A DNA stretch of 64,000 nucleotides from Spirochaetae bacterium HGW-Spirochaetae-3. Lineage in GTDB: Bacteria; Spirochaetota; Spirochaetia; Treponematales; UBA12059. Under the pieces are notes generated by a model. It was not told where the DNA came from and made no database searches. It saw nothing but the letters and a program-made list of their open reading frames with translations. Every line of letters starts with the position of its first letter. Position 1 is the first letter of the stretch. The DNA is taken from positions 1 to 64,000 of the forward strand of contig PGXV01000011.1 of NCBI GenBank assembly GCA_002839315.1, read 5' to 3'. Position numbers and translations under genes: made by a program. Shown here piece by piece: positions 42,121 to 50,075 of the stretch.

Positions 42121-43206
42121 ATGCCCACACTCGCAAAGAAGAACGACAAGGTCGTCAACGAGTTCAACCAATATGTCAAGCCGGTGTCGCTCTGGGCGGA
42201 CGCATGGAAAAGACTCAGGCGCAACAGGATGGCCGTCATCGGCATGTGGATCGTAGGTATCTACATGGTCGTTATTTTCGGCGCCGCGCTGCTGCCGTTC
42301 AAAAGCTATACGGAGCAGCAGATGCTCCACGTCAACCTGCCGCCTTCCTTCAAGCCGGCCGGCCTCGTAGCCATGGGACAGCTTGAAAAAAGGAAGAGCG
42401 ACCTGACCACCGCTATCGAGAAGAGCGGCCGCGTCGACTTGAAGACCGACCTCGTCCGCATCGAGGCCGAGATCATCCAGCTCAAGGGCGATATCGACGC
42501 CAATCCCGTCCACAAGCGCGTATACATATTCGGTACCGACTACCTCGGCCGCGATATGCTCGCCCGCACCATATACGGCGGGCAGATTTCCATACTGATA
42601 GGCTTGATCGGCACGCTGACCGCGGCCGTGATAGGCATCGTACTGGGAGCGCTCGGCGGCTACCTGGGCGGCTGGCTCGACAACCTGATAGGCCGTTTCG
42701 TCGACATCATGTACAGCCTCCCGTATATGCTGGTCGTCATCATCATCATGTCGATGCTACCGACCGGATCCAACAGTATCTTCGTGCTCTTTATCGCGAT
42801 AGCGATGATCTCATGGCTGACCATATCGCGCGTCGTACGCGGACAGATCATCAGCCTCAAGAATTCCGAGTTCGTAGAGGCCGCCAGGTCGATGGGCGCC
42901 GGTACCGGGCGCATAATCTTCAGGCACCTGCTACCCAACTCGCTGAGCATCATCATCATCTACGCGACGCTGCAGTTCCCGAGCTTCATCATGAGCGAGA
43001 GCTTCCTGTCCTTCCTGGGACTCGGCGTCTCGGCTCCGCTGGCATCCTGGGGAACGCTCGTCAGCGAAGGGGTCCAAGGCATGCAGCTATATCCCTGGCG
43101 CCTCCTCGTTCCGGCAATCACAATGACGGTATTCCTCTTCGCGATGAACTTCCTCGGAGACGGATTACGCGACGCTCTGGACCCTCAGAGCAAGAATAGA
43201 AGCTAA
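42121..43206 (+). CDS. oppC: Oligopeptide ABC transporter permease OppC
   Basis: A 361-aa permease with an N-terminal cytoplasmic part (WADAWKRLRRNRMAV) and six membrane segments. The EAA loop is FVEAARSMGAGTGRIIFRHLLPN. It is longer than usual by about 60 residues because of a charged periplasmic insert at roughly residues 75-135 (predicted helical, with heptad-like Lys/Glu/Leu), just before GTDYLGRD. Such inserts occur in some OppC proteins. Confidence 0.93.
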   Translation: MPTLAKKNDKVVNEFNQYVKPVSLWADAWKRLRRNRMAVIGMWIVGIYMVVIFGAALLPFKSYTEQQMLHVNLPPSFKPAGLVAMGQLEKRKSDLTTAIEKSGRVDLKTDLVRIEAEIIQLKGDIDANPVHKRVYIFGTDYLGRDMLARTIYGGQISILIGLIGTLTAAVIGIVLGALGGYLGGWLDNLIGRFVDIMYSLPYMLVVIIIMSMLPTGSNSIFVLFIAIAMISWLTISRVVRGQIISLKNSEFVEAARSMGAGTGRIIFRHLLPNSLSIIIIYATLQFPSFIMSESFLSFLGLGVSAPLASWGTLVSEGVQGMQLYPWRLLVPAITMTVFLFAMNFLGDGLRDALDPQSKNRS

Positions 43207-43218
43207 GGAGACCATCGA

Positions 43219-44202
43219 ATGACCGATGACGTCATACTCCAGGTCAAGGACCTGAAGGCATACTTCAAACTAGACGAGGGGCTCCTTAAGGCGGTCGACG
43301 GCGTCAGCTTCGATCTGCGCAAGGGCGAAACCCTCGGTATCGTAGGCGAGTCCGGCTCCGGCAAGAGCGTGACCAACCTCGCGATCATGCGGCTGATCCC
43401 CAGCCCGCCCGGGCGCATCGCCGGCGGCGAGGTCGAGTTCATGGGCAAGGACATCCTCAAGATGTCGGAGGAAGAGGTCCGCAAGATACGCGGCAACAAG
43501 ATATCCATGATCTTCCAGGATCCCATGACCTGCCTCAACCCGTTCCTGCGCATCAGCACCCAGATGGTAGAGACCATCGTGCTGCACCAGGGCCTGGACA
43601 AGAAGGCGGCCAAGGACAAGGCGATAGAGATGCTCAAGCTCGCCGGCATCCCCGCCCCCGAGAAGCGCATCGACCAGTACCCCCACCAATTCTCCGGCGG
43701 TATGCGCCAGCGCGTGATGATAGCCATGGCGCTGTCGTGCGAGCCCGAGATCCTGATCGCCGACGAGCCGACCACGGCCCTCGACGTGACGATCCAGGCG
43801 CAGATACTCGAGCTCATCAACGACCTTTCCGCCCGCCTCGGCACCGCGGTCATACTCATCACGCACTCCCTGGGCGTGGTCGCCGGCATGTGCGACGCTA
43901 TCTGCGTGATGTACGCCGGACGCATCGTCGAGCGCGGCAACGCGGACGAGATATTCGCGGACCCCAAGCACCCGTATACGCAGGGCCTCATTAAGAGCGT
44001 ACCGCGCCTGGACAAGATCTCGACGCAGCGCCTGTACTCGATACCCGGCCAGCCGCCGAACGTGATCAACCTGCCCGACTGCTGCCCGTTCTTCCCGCGC
44101 TGCGAGCGCGCCATGGACGTATGCAAGACCAAGTACCCGAAGGTCGCCGAGCTCAGCGCCAAGCGTAGCGTAGCCTGCTGGCTCTACGGGGAGGGAAAAT
44201 AA
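43219..44202 (+). CDS. oppD: Oligopeptide ABC transporter ATPase OppD
   Basis: A 327-aa ATPase. Walker A GESGSGKS (about 44-51), signature FSGGMRQRV, Walker B ILIADEPTTALD and the C-terminal oligopeptide-transporter extension with cysteines (CCPFFPRC...C) are all present. It powers import together with OppF. The stop is directly followed by the oppF ATG. Confidence 0.94.
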   Translation: MTDDVILQVKDLKAYFKLDEGLLKAVDGVSFDLRKGETLGIVGESGSGKSVTNLAIMRLIPSPPGRIAGGEVEFMGKDILKMSEEEVRKIRGNKISMIFQDPMTCLNPFLRISTQMVETIVLHQGLDKKAAKDKAIEMLKLAGIPAPEKRIDQYPHQFSGGMRQRVMIAMALSCEPEILIADEPTTALDVTIQAQILELINDLSARLGTAVILITHSLGVVAGMCDAICVMYAGRIVERGNADEIFADPKHPYTQGLIKSVPRLDKISTQRLYSIPGQPPNVINLPDCCPFFPRCERAMDVCKTKYPKVAELSAKRSVACWLYGEGK

Positions 44203-45216
44203 ATGAGCGCTAACTCCAACGAGACCATACTCGAGGTCAAGGACCTCAAGATGCATTTCCCGTACAGCACCGGTTCCTTGTGGACGAAGAAAAAAGGCTT
44301 CATATATGCCGTCGACGGCGTAGACCTGTCCATAAAGAAGGGCGAGACCCTCGGCCTCGTCGGCGAATCCGGTTGCGGCAAGTCGACGACGCTGCGCGCC
44401 GTGGCCCAGCTGTACAAGCCTACGGCCGGAAGCGTCTGCCTCAAGGGCCAGGAGCTGACGACCGCGACTCCCGCCGAGGTCATGAAGGCCCGCAAGGACA
44501 TGCAGATCGTATTCCAGGATCCGTACGCCTCGCTGAACCCCCGCATGACCACCCGGGACATCGTATCAGAGCCCATGCGCATCTTCACCAAGGCCAAGAT
44601 CCTCAGCCTGTCCAAGACCGAGATCGACGAGCGGGTCGAGCAGCTGATGGAGCGCGTCGGATTATCCCGGTTCTTCAAGAACCGCTACCCGCACGAGTTC
44701 TCCGGCGGGCAGCGCCAGCGCATCGGCATAGCGCGCGCCCTGGCGCTCAAGCCGGACCTGATGCTCTGCGACGAGCCCGTATCCGCCCTCGACGTGTCCA
44801 TCCAGTCCCAGATACTGAACCTCTTCAAGGACCTCCAGGAGGAGTTCGGGCTGACCTACCTGTTCATCGCGCACGACCTGGCGGTCATCCAGTACATCTC
44901 TAACCGCATCGCGGTGATGTACCTGGGCGTCATCGTCGAGCTGTCGGATTCGGCCGAGCTGTATACGAAGCCCCTGCATCCGTACACCCAGGCGCTTCTA
45001 TCCGCCGCGCCCATCCCCGACCCGGCTATCGAGCGCAAACGCAAGCGCATCATCCTGACCGGCGACGTTCCGTCGCCCGACAAGCGCAGGATCGGCTGCT
45101 ACTTCTACGACCGCTGCAGCAAGCGCATGGATAAGTGCGCCAATAGCGTACCCAAGCTCAGGGATGCCGGCGGCGGGCATCAGGTAGCCTGCTACCTGTA
45201 CCACGAACCGGCGTAA
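44203..45216 (+). CDS. oppF: Oligopeptide ABC transporter ATPase OppF
   Basis: A 337-aa ATPase with Walker A GESGCGKS, signature FSGGQRQRI, Walker B LMLCDEPVSALD and the C-terminal extension (CYFYDRCSKRMDKC) shared by OppD/F. It begins at the base after the oppD stop. It completes the five-gene Opp system, and a hairpin follows at 45241. Confidence 0.94.
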   Translation: MSANSNETILEVKDLKMHFPYSTGSLWTKKKGFIYAVDGVDLSIKKGETLGLVGESGCGKSTTLRAVAQLYKPTAGSVCLKGQELTTATPAEVMKARKDMQIVFQDPYASLNPRMTTRDIVSEPMRIFTKAKILSLSKTEIDERVEQLMERVGLSRFFKNRYPHEFSGGQRQRIGIARALALKPDLMLCDEPVSALDVSIQSQILNLFKDLQEEFGLTYLFIAHDLAVIQYISNRIAVMYLGVIVELSDSAELYTKPLHPYTQALLSAAPIPDPAIERKRKRIILTGDVPSPDKRRIGCYFYDRCSKRMDKCANSVPKLRDAGGGHQVACYLYHEPA

Positions 45217-45240
45217 CCGACTGCCCGCATAACGAGGCCA

Positions 45241-45273
45241 AGGCCCGCCGTCGCGCAAGCGACCGGCGGGCCT
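45241..45273 (+). terminator. Terminator after oppF
   Basis: AGGCCCGCCG-TCGC pairs with GCGA-CCGGCGGGCCT with one bulged base and loop GCAA. The following TTCCTC is a poor T-run, but the stem is strong. Confidence 0.75.
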
Positions 45274-45321
45274 TCCTCATCTATCGCAGCTCTCCCTGAA
45301 ATACCGTAGCGCGCGCTGCAC

Positions 45322-46152
45322 CTACATCATGATGCAGGTCATGCCCAGCAGGTGCTTCCCGATACCGGTATCACCGACGATAGCCACGTTCTCCTCGAGC
45401 CCGGGACGCCCCCACTTCGTGAAGAGCCTCCAGGCGTCCTCCTGCCTGATCCTGACCACCGTATCCGGGTCTTTCCCGATTTTATACTTCAGCTCTATTC
45501 TCTCATCCATCCATTCGACGAACCACGTACCGCCCGCCGTACCGAGTATTTCGACAGCGAGTATATGAGCGCCATCCTTCCTGAAATCCTTATAGTGATA
45601 CGGCAACGCCTGCATGAAGGTATCGAGCACCGGATAGTAGAGGCTCCTGTCGTAGAGCGGTTCCCTATGCAACGCCTCCCGTATCTGCGCCTGGTGGTGC
45701 CATCGCTCCGTATACTCCCTGGCTATGTCGAACCAGTTATACGAGCGCTCCTCCCCGGCCCAGCCTACGGGGAACATGGCGTATCCGAACGGATCCTTCG
45801 TCCTCAGGTATTCGTACAGCTCGTCCTGATACCGGCCGATCATGTCCGTCAGTATCCTCGGACTCGTACCGGAGAAGGCGGAGGCCCATCGGTCGGCCAG
45901 CCCGGTCAGGTAGCGGACGAGGCCGTCGTACGAGTCGACCGCGACCGTTTCGCCCGGACGGTAGCCGTCCCGTTCCGATGACAGTCGCCTGATTGACGTA
46001 TCCAGCAGGTGCGCGCAGATATCCTTGACCGTCCACGACGGGAAGTTCGTTTTGGCGTCCCAGTCATCGCGGCTCATGCCCGAGAGTATCTCCATGAGCC
46101 TGGCGTTCAATACCGGGAATAATTCTATCGATTCTATCCGCTGCTCGTTCAT
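45322..46152 (-). CDS. DinB/maleylpyruvate-isomerase-like metal-binding protein
   Basis: A 276-aa protein whose N-terminal 150 residues look like the DinB/MDMPI four-helix bundle. Examples are WDAKTNFPSWTVKDICAHLLD at about 31-51, whose His can bind zinc, and a later REYTERWHHQAQIRE with two histidines. The C-terminal third resembles the SCP2-like part often attached to this domain. Members transfer or isomerise thiol conjugates, but the substrate here is unknown. It stands alone on the minus strand. Confidence 0.72.
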   Translation of the reverse strand: MNEQRIESIELFPVLNARLMEILSGMSRDDWDAKTNFPSWTVKDICAHLLDTSIRRLSSERDGYRPGETVAVDSYDGLVRYLTGLADRWASAFSGTSPRILTDMIGRYQDELYEYLRTKDPFGYAMFPVGWAGEERSYNWFDIAREYTERWHHQAQIREALHREPLYDRSLYYPVLDTFMQALPYHYKDFRKDGAHILAVEILGTAGGTWFVEWMDERIELKYKIGKDPDTVVRIRQEDAWRLFTKWGRPGLEENVAIVGDTGIGKHLLGMTCIMM

Positions 46153-46319
46153 ACGATTCCCCCTCGCGCGCTATCGCCGTTTTCGGCACTTCAATATAAG
46201 GTAGAACGGCTCGTTGACGATCGACGAGGGCGTTCGAATAATCGGAGAACGTATGTTGGTAGCTACGGCACGGCATCCCGTTCCGGCTCTTACCGTACTC
46301 GGTCCACGGTTGCAGGTAT

Positions 46320-47159
46320 TCACGCTCGTCCGAGGCTCGCCAGAAAGGAATCCATGTAGCCGTAGAACTCCGCCGTATCGCTCAGGTGCACATTATGGTC
46401 ATCGGCCGACATCTCATGCGCCGTGCAACGCCGCAGCGCCGACCGCATCCGCAGGAAGTCCTCCCGGGGAACGGCGCCCTCCCCTTTCGCCTTTATAAGG
46501 AGCGCGGGGCAGCGTATCGAAGGCAACAGGTCGAACCAGTCCTTATAATACGCGATGTTCGCCGCCATCGCCTGGGGGCTGAACATCATCCCGTAACCGT
46601 CGACGGTCTCCTCGAGGCTGTTCATGAAGTATTCGTAGCTCAGGGCGGATTCCATCTCCTTCTGGATGAAGGCCCTCGCCTCGCGGAGGCTACTGAAAGG
46701 CAGCGGCCAGTCCTTGGTGATCGGGTCAATGGCGGCTATCGCGCCTAGCGGCGCCTCGTTCCTAGCAACGGGACCGGACGCCGACTTGTCCAGGATGGCG
46801 ACGGCGTCGACGCGCTCCGGATACAGGGCCGCCATATGCCCGGCGACGCCGCCGCCCATCGAATGACCTACGACGATGCAGGAATCGATGCCGAGGCTAT
46901 CCGTCAGCGAGACCATATCGGCCGCCATCTCCTCGTTCGTATACTTGGCTACGGGCTTCCCGCTCAGTCCATGCCCGCGCTGGTCGGGCGCCACGACGCG
47001 ATAGCGGTCCCCGTAGCGCTCCATGAAGTCGATCCACGTCTCTCCGCGCCCCCAACGCCCGTGCAGGCAGAGGATGGCCGGACCGCTCGTCCCGGTATCG
47101 CGGTAGAAGACGTCTACGTCGGGTAGCCGCGCCACGGCGCGGCTTATATATACGCTCAT
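46320..47159 (-). CDS. Alpha/beta hydrolase
   Basis: A 279-aa hydrolase of the alpha/beta fold. The nucleophile elbow is GHSMGG with Ser100, the oxyanion region is LCLHGRWG (about 30-37), and PDQRGHGLS is typical of haloperoxidase-like esterases. The catalytic His lies in ADDHNVHLSD near the end. I use the ATG at 47159, because GAGG lies before it and the family begins here; the upstream ATG at 47207 adds an unrelated tail. Substrate unknown. Confidence 0.85.
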   Translation of the reverse strand: MSVYISRAVARLPDVDVFYRDTGTSGPAILCLHGRWGRGETWIDFMERYGDRYRVVAPDQRGHGLSGKPVAKYTNEEMAADMVSLTDSLGIDSCIVVGHSMGGGVAGHMAALYPERVDAVAILDKSASGPVARNEAPLGAIAAIDPITKDWPLPFSSLREARAFIQKEMESALSYEYFMNSLEETVDGYGMMFSPQAMAANIAYYKDWFDLLPSIRCPALLIKAKGEGAVPREDFLRMRSALRRCTAHEMSADDHNVHLSDTAEFYGYMDSFLASLGRA

Positions 47160-47278
47160 GCTCGTTTCCTCTGGCTCATGGTACGCTCTCCCGGCTTCTC
47201 GCCGCAAGGTAATTTACGGATAAAACCATCCGCGGCCGGTGCCGAGGCGCGGAACGGCATCCCGACCCTATCCCGACC

Positions 47279-47923
47279 CTATTGCTCCGCTATGGCCATC
47301 TCGAGGCGGAAGCCCTTGAACCTCGCTCCGTTCCATCGATCGAGCAGCTCGCCGGCCCGGACCGTTACGTTGCCGGGACGCTCGCCGTTGGTATCCATAG
47401 CGAGCAACGAGTCGTATAGATGGTAGGACGGGCCGTCGTAGCCCAGCACCGTCACGTAATGCAGGTACTTCCGCGTACCCAGGATCACGACCGCGGGCCG
47501 TCCCGACGATACCGTCTCGCGTAGCCAGCGCTCCTTGCCCGCGTCGGATCGCAGCCCGAGGTACGACGCCTTGGCCGCTACGCCCCTACCCCGCAGGAAA
47601 CGGGTGATGCCCCAGGGATAGATATAGCCGTTGCCCAGCTTCTCGGGTATCGAGCGGTAAACATCGTATGGATCAACCCGCTCGCCCTTCGTCACGTACA
47701 GCGCGGCCATGGCCGCGTGCGCGCCGCAGGTATTGTCACGTTGCGTCAGGTTAAGCCCGTCGTCCCAGCTCAGGTTGAACGACGCCGGCGCCGCCTTCCG
47801 CGCCGACGGCGCCTCTACGTGCAGGTCCAGGCGGGCGGCGATTAGTACGCCGAGTATGACAAGGACGAACGGGATAATCGCCCAATACCGACGCGGCGTT
47901 TCTATCATAGCTTTCTTCTCCAT
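47279..47923 (-). CDS. C39-like cysteine peptidase, membrane-anchored
   Basis: A 214-aa protein with one N-terminal membrane segment (about residues 12-30) and an outside papain-like domain. The expected active site is visible: Cys in QRDNTCGAHAAMAAL, His in YLHYVTVLGYD and Asp in YHLYDSLL. I start it at 47923 behind GGAGTTGAG. Members of this fold process or cleave peptides at the cell surface. A 33-codon ORF ends two bases before its start codon (see 47925-48026), so the two are coupled. Confidence 0.75.
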   Translation of the reverse strand: MEKKAMIETPRRYWAIIPFVLVILGVLIAARLDLHVEAPSARKAAPASFNLSWDDGLNLTQRDNTCGAHAAMAALYVTKGERVDPYDVYRSIPEKLGNGYIYPWGITRFLRGRGVAAKASYLGLRSDAGKERWLRETVSSGRPAVVILGTRKYLHYVTVLGYDGPSYHLYDSLLAMDTNGERPGNVTVRAGELLDRWNGARFKGFRLEMAIAEQ

Positions 47924-47924
47924 C

Positions 47925-48026
47925 TCAACTCCTCTCCGCGTCGCCGTCGCGTACCTCGAACAGGCGCGCAACGAGCAGCGCGGCGCTCAGTACTATCCGT
48001 ATCGCCATAGCCTTGCCGAAATCCAT
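47925..48026 (-). CDS. 33-residue hydrophobic small protein
   Basis: An ATG at 48026 has a good ribosome site (AGGAG, 6 bases before). The frame runs 33 codons to a TGA at 47925-47927, just before the start of the peptidase gene. The product has a short charged start, a hydrophobic stretch at about residues 7-23 and an acidic/basic tail (EVRDGDAERS). It could be a small membrane protein or a leader peptide that couples translation of the peptidase. No family is recognised. Confidence 0.5.
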   Translation of the reverse strand: MDFGKAMAIRIVLSAALLVARLFEVRDGDAERS

Positions 48027-48054
48027 GAGAGCTCCTGTAAGTAGTGATCTGTTA

Positions 48055-48087
48055 TCAGTAATCCGTGATCAAGATAGCGTGTCTTCC
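48055..48087. repeat. Dispersed intergenic repeat, copy 2
   Basis: TCAGTAATCCGTGATCAAGA followed by TAGCGTGTCTTCC. It differs from the copy at 26251-26290 at four positions in the aligned core and lies between two genes, as that copy does. Confidence 0.6.
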
Positions 48088-48090
48088 GCG

Positions 48091-48939
48091 CTATACGACG
48101 TCGCCGTCGGGAGCCTTGGCGTCGGTCGCGAGGGCGGCGATAGCCGGGACCTTCCTGATGAGGACGTAGAGGGCGTAGATCGGTAAGGAAACAGTCATGC
48201 GCCATAGTCCAAGGTTGCCCATCCTGGAAATAGACAACGGCGGGAAGTTGAGCGCGATAAGGTTGAAGCCGATTGCGCCGGTATTGAGCGTGACAATGAG
48301 CGAGCTTAGCCCCGCTACGACCCCGATATAGCTGATCGCCCTATATCGATCCTGATTAAGGCGGATCTTCCGTATAGCCATGACCGATACGGCCGTCATG
48401 CCCAGGCCGAGCAGGAAGAACGGGACGTTCTTGCCGTTCACCTGGCCCCGCAGTCCGGCGAGCTCCAGGAGCGACCTGTCGGCTGCCTGGAAATTAAGAT
48501 TCCGGACGAACGGTCTCTCGCCCGATGTATCGATCAGAACGGTAATGGCGTAGTACGAGACGTCGGTACGTATCTCGTAGACGGTCGTAAAGTATTCCTT
48601 CTTGCCCGATTCGTCGGTAGAGGAGTTCGAACCGGTATCCATAAGCGTCATGGAGCGTATCGGCCGTACGTCGTTGGTTCTATACAGCTCCTCCAACGCC
48701 GGCAGGTACTGCGAATCGAACGCGCCGGGCATCGCCAGCGCCCTCATCCTGCCTAGGTCCTTGTTGATGAACGCCGCTATGAAGTCCTTGGCGAGCGTCT
48801 CGCTCTCCGCGTCCCTGGTCGCGAACATCAGCGTCTTCGGATCGACCGAATAATAGTACGCGCTGAAGACAGGCGGCAGGAAGCACAGCACCGATACGGT
48901 GTAGAACAGGACCGTCTTGACGGAACCGCGCAGGCGCAT
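48091..48939 (-). CDS. Unknown membrane protein
   Basis: A 282-aa protein with an N-terminal membrane segment (about 9-27), an outside domain of some 140 residues, then three further hydrophobic segments after residue 170. I recognise no family. It is in a row with two other small membrane proteins (48941-49507 and 49528-49938), the start being 1 base after the upstream stop, so the three form an operon of unknown role. Confidence 0.7.
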   Translation of the reverse strand: MRLRGSVKTVLFYTVSVLCFLPPVFSAYYYSVDPKTLMFATRDAESETLAKDFIAAFINKDLGRMRALAMPGAFDSQYLPALEELYRTNDVRPIRSMTLMDTGSNSSTDESGKKEYFTTVYEIRTDVSYYAITVLIDTSGERPFVRNLNFQAADRSLLELAGLRGQVNGKNVPFFLLGLGMTAVSVMAIRKIRLNQDRYRAISYIGVVAGLSSLIVTLNTGAIGFNLIALNFPPLSISRMGNLGLWRMTVSLPIYALYVLIRKVPAIAALATDAKAPDGDVV

Positions 48940-48940
48940 A

Positions 48941-49507
48941 CTACACGACCTCTCCGTCGGCTATCTTCCGGAGTATCATGACCGCGAACGAGTCTATATT
49001 CTCCCCGTCTAACTTTCGTAGCGACAGCTCCGCGAACGGCCGTATGCCCTTGAGCATGGCGGCGAAGTAATACTTCTTGCCCCGGACATCCGTGAACACG
49101 AACCATTGCAGGCTCGGCGTATATTTCAACGCGTGGATATCGCGCCAATACAGGTCGACCCGCTCCCCGGTGAACTTCATGTACGCAATCTTCTCCTCGT
49201 CGTAGGAATGCCGTTCCTGTATCCACGAGTATATCAGGTAGCAGCCCAGCAGCGAGAATACAAGGAAGACGAACGTCGTCAGGCCGCTCTCGGTACCGTT
49301 AGGGAACACGTTGGATATGATCGCTATCGCGGTAAAGAACGTGAAATCGAGGAGCCCAACGACCAGGACGAAGAGCGGAGCCGTCAGCTTGCCGCCGTTA
49401 TCGCTCAGCAGGTCCTTCTTCCTCGCCCTCGTCATGAGCCCCAGCGCCAGCGCCATTACGCCGCTCCAGATCAGCCACTGCATAGTGTTCAGGATGTTCT
49501 TCATCAA
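48941..49507 (-). CDS. Unknown membrane protein
   Basis: A 188-aa protein with three hydrophobic segments in the first 95 residues, followed by a cytoplasmic domain with the look of a small beta-rich (PH-like) fold (IAYMKFTGERVDLYWRDI...). I cannot assign a family. It lies in the three-gene membrane-protein set, 20 bp after the gene at 49528. Confidence 0.65.
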   Translation of the reverse strand: MMKNILNTMQWLIWSGVMALALGLMTRARKKDLLSDNGGKLTAPLFVLVVGLLDFTFFTAIAIISNVFPNGTESGLTTFVFLVFSLLGCYLIYSWIQERHSYDEEKIAYMKFTGERVDLYWRDIHALKYTPSLQWFVFTDVRGKKYYFAAMLKGIRPFAELSLRKLDGENIDSFAVMILRKIADGEVV

Positions 49508-49527
49508 TCGCTTCTCCGACGTAGTGC

Positions 49528-49938
49528 TTATAGCTCGCCCTTGTAGGTAATCTTCAGCAGTATCGGTATGACTATCGAGGTGACGCAGGTGGCGACGATC
49601 ACGACGATCTCCAGGCGGCTGCGCGCCGCGTCGTTCTTCATGATCGACTTGTCCAGGTACTTGATGACGTCGTTGTCCTCGTACATCGCCACGAGCCCCT
49701 TCATCAGCTTGTCGCGCGTGTCGTTGCCCTTGAGCAGTATGGCCACCGTGATGGTCGTGACCAGCACGCCCAGCGCGAAGAACACGATGAGGAAGGACTG
49801 GTCCTTCGACGACTGGGCCGCCGAGTTAATGGCCAGCATCATCAGGTTGAAGACTATCCCCAGCAGCATGAATAGGGAATCGACGTGCTTGTTCTGGGCC
49901 ATTTCCTTGGTCAGGTAATCATGCATCTTGTCTATCAC
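49528..49938 (-). CDS. Unknown membrane protein
   Basis: A 136-aa protein with three hydrophobic segments (about 22-40, 49-67 and 108-128) and a charged cytoplasmic loop between the second and the third. It resembles the Pycsar-effector-like membrane module only in general layout, which is not enough to call it one. It is the first gene of the set; the gap to the next gene upstream (49939-50075) shows no ORF. Confidence 0.6.
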   Translation of the reverse strand: MIDKMHDYLTKEMAQNKHVDSLFMLLGIVFNLMMLAINSAAQSSKDQSFLIVFFALGVLVTTITVAILLKGNDTRDKLMKGLVAMYEDNDVIKYLDKSIMKNDAARSRLEIVVIVATCVTSIVIPILLKITYKGEL

Positions 49939-50075
49939 GAGGAGCTCCCTATGCGATCGGCCTGATCGCGCGTACGTAGCGGCCTAAGGATACCATATGC
50001 CTTGATCCTACTATTCTCTTTCCGGTCTGTTCTTCTTTTATCCTCTTCGTTGATCCTCTGATGCTCCCCTGGCGA

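Noticed and set aside
49528-49938. Pycsar-type defence effector
   Set aside because: Only the general layout of membrane segments agrees. There is no cyclase gene nearby and no diagnostic motif.
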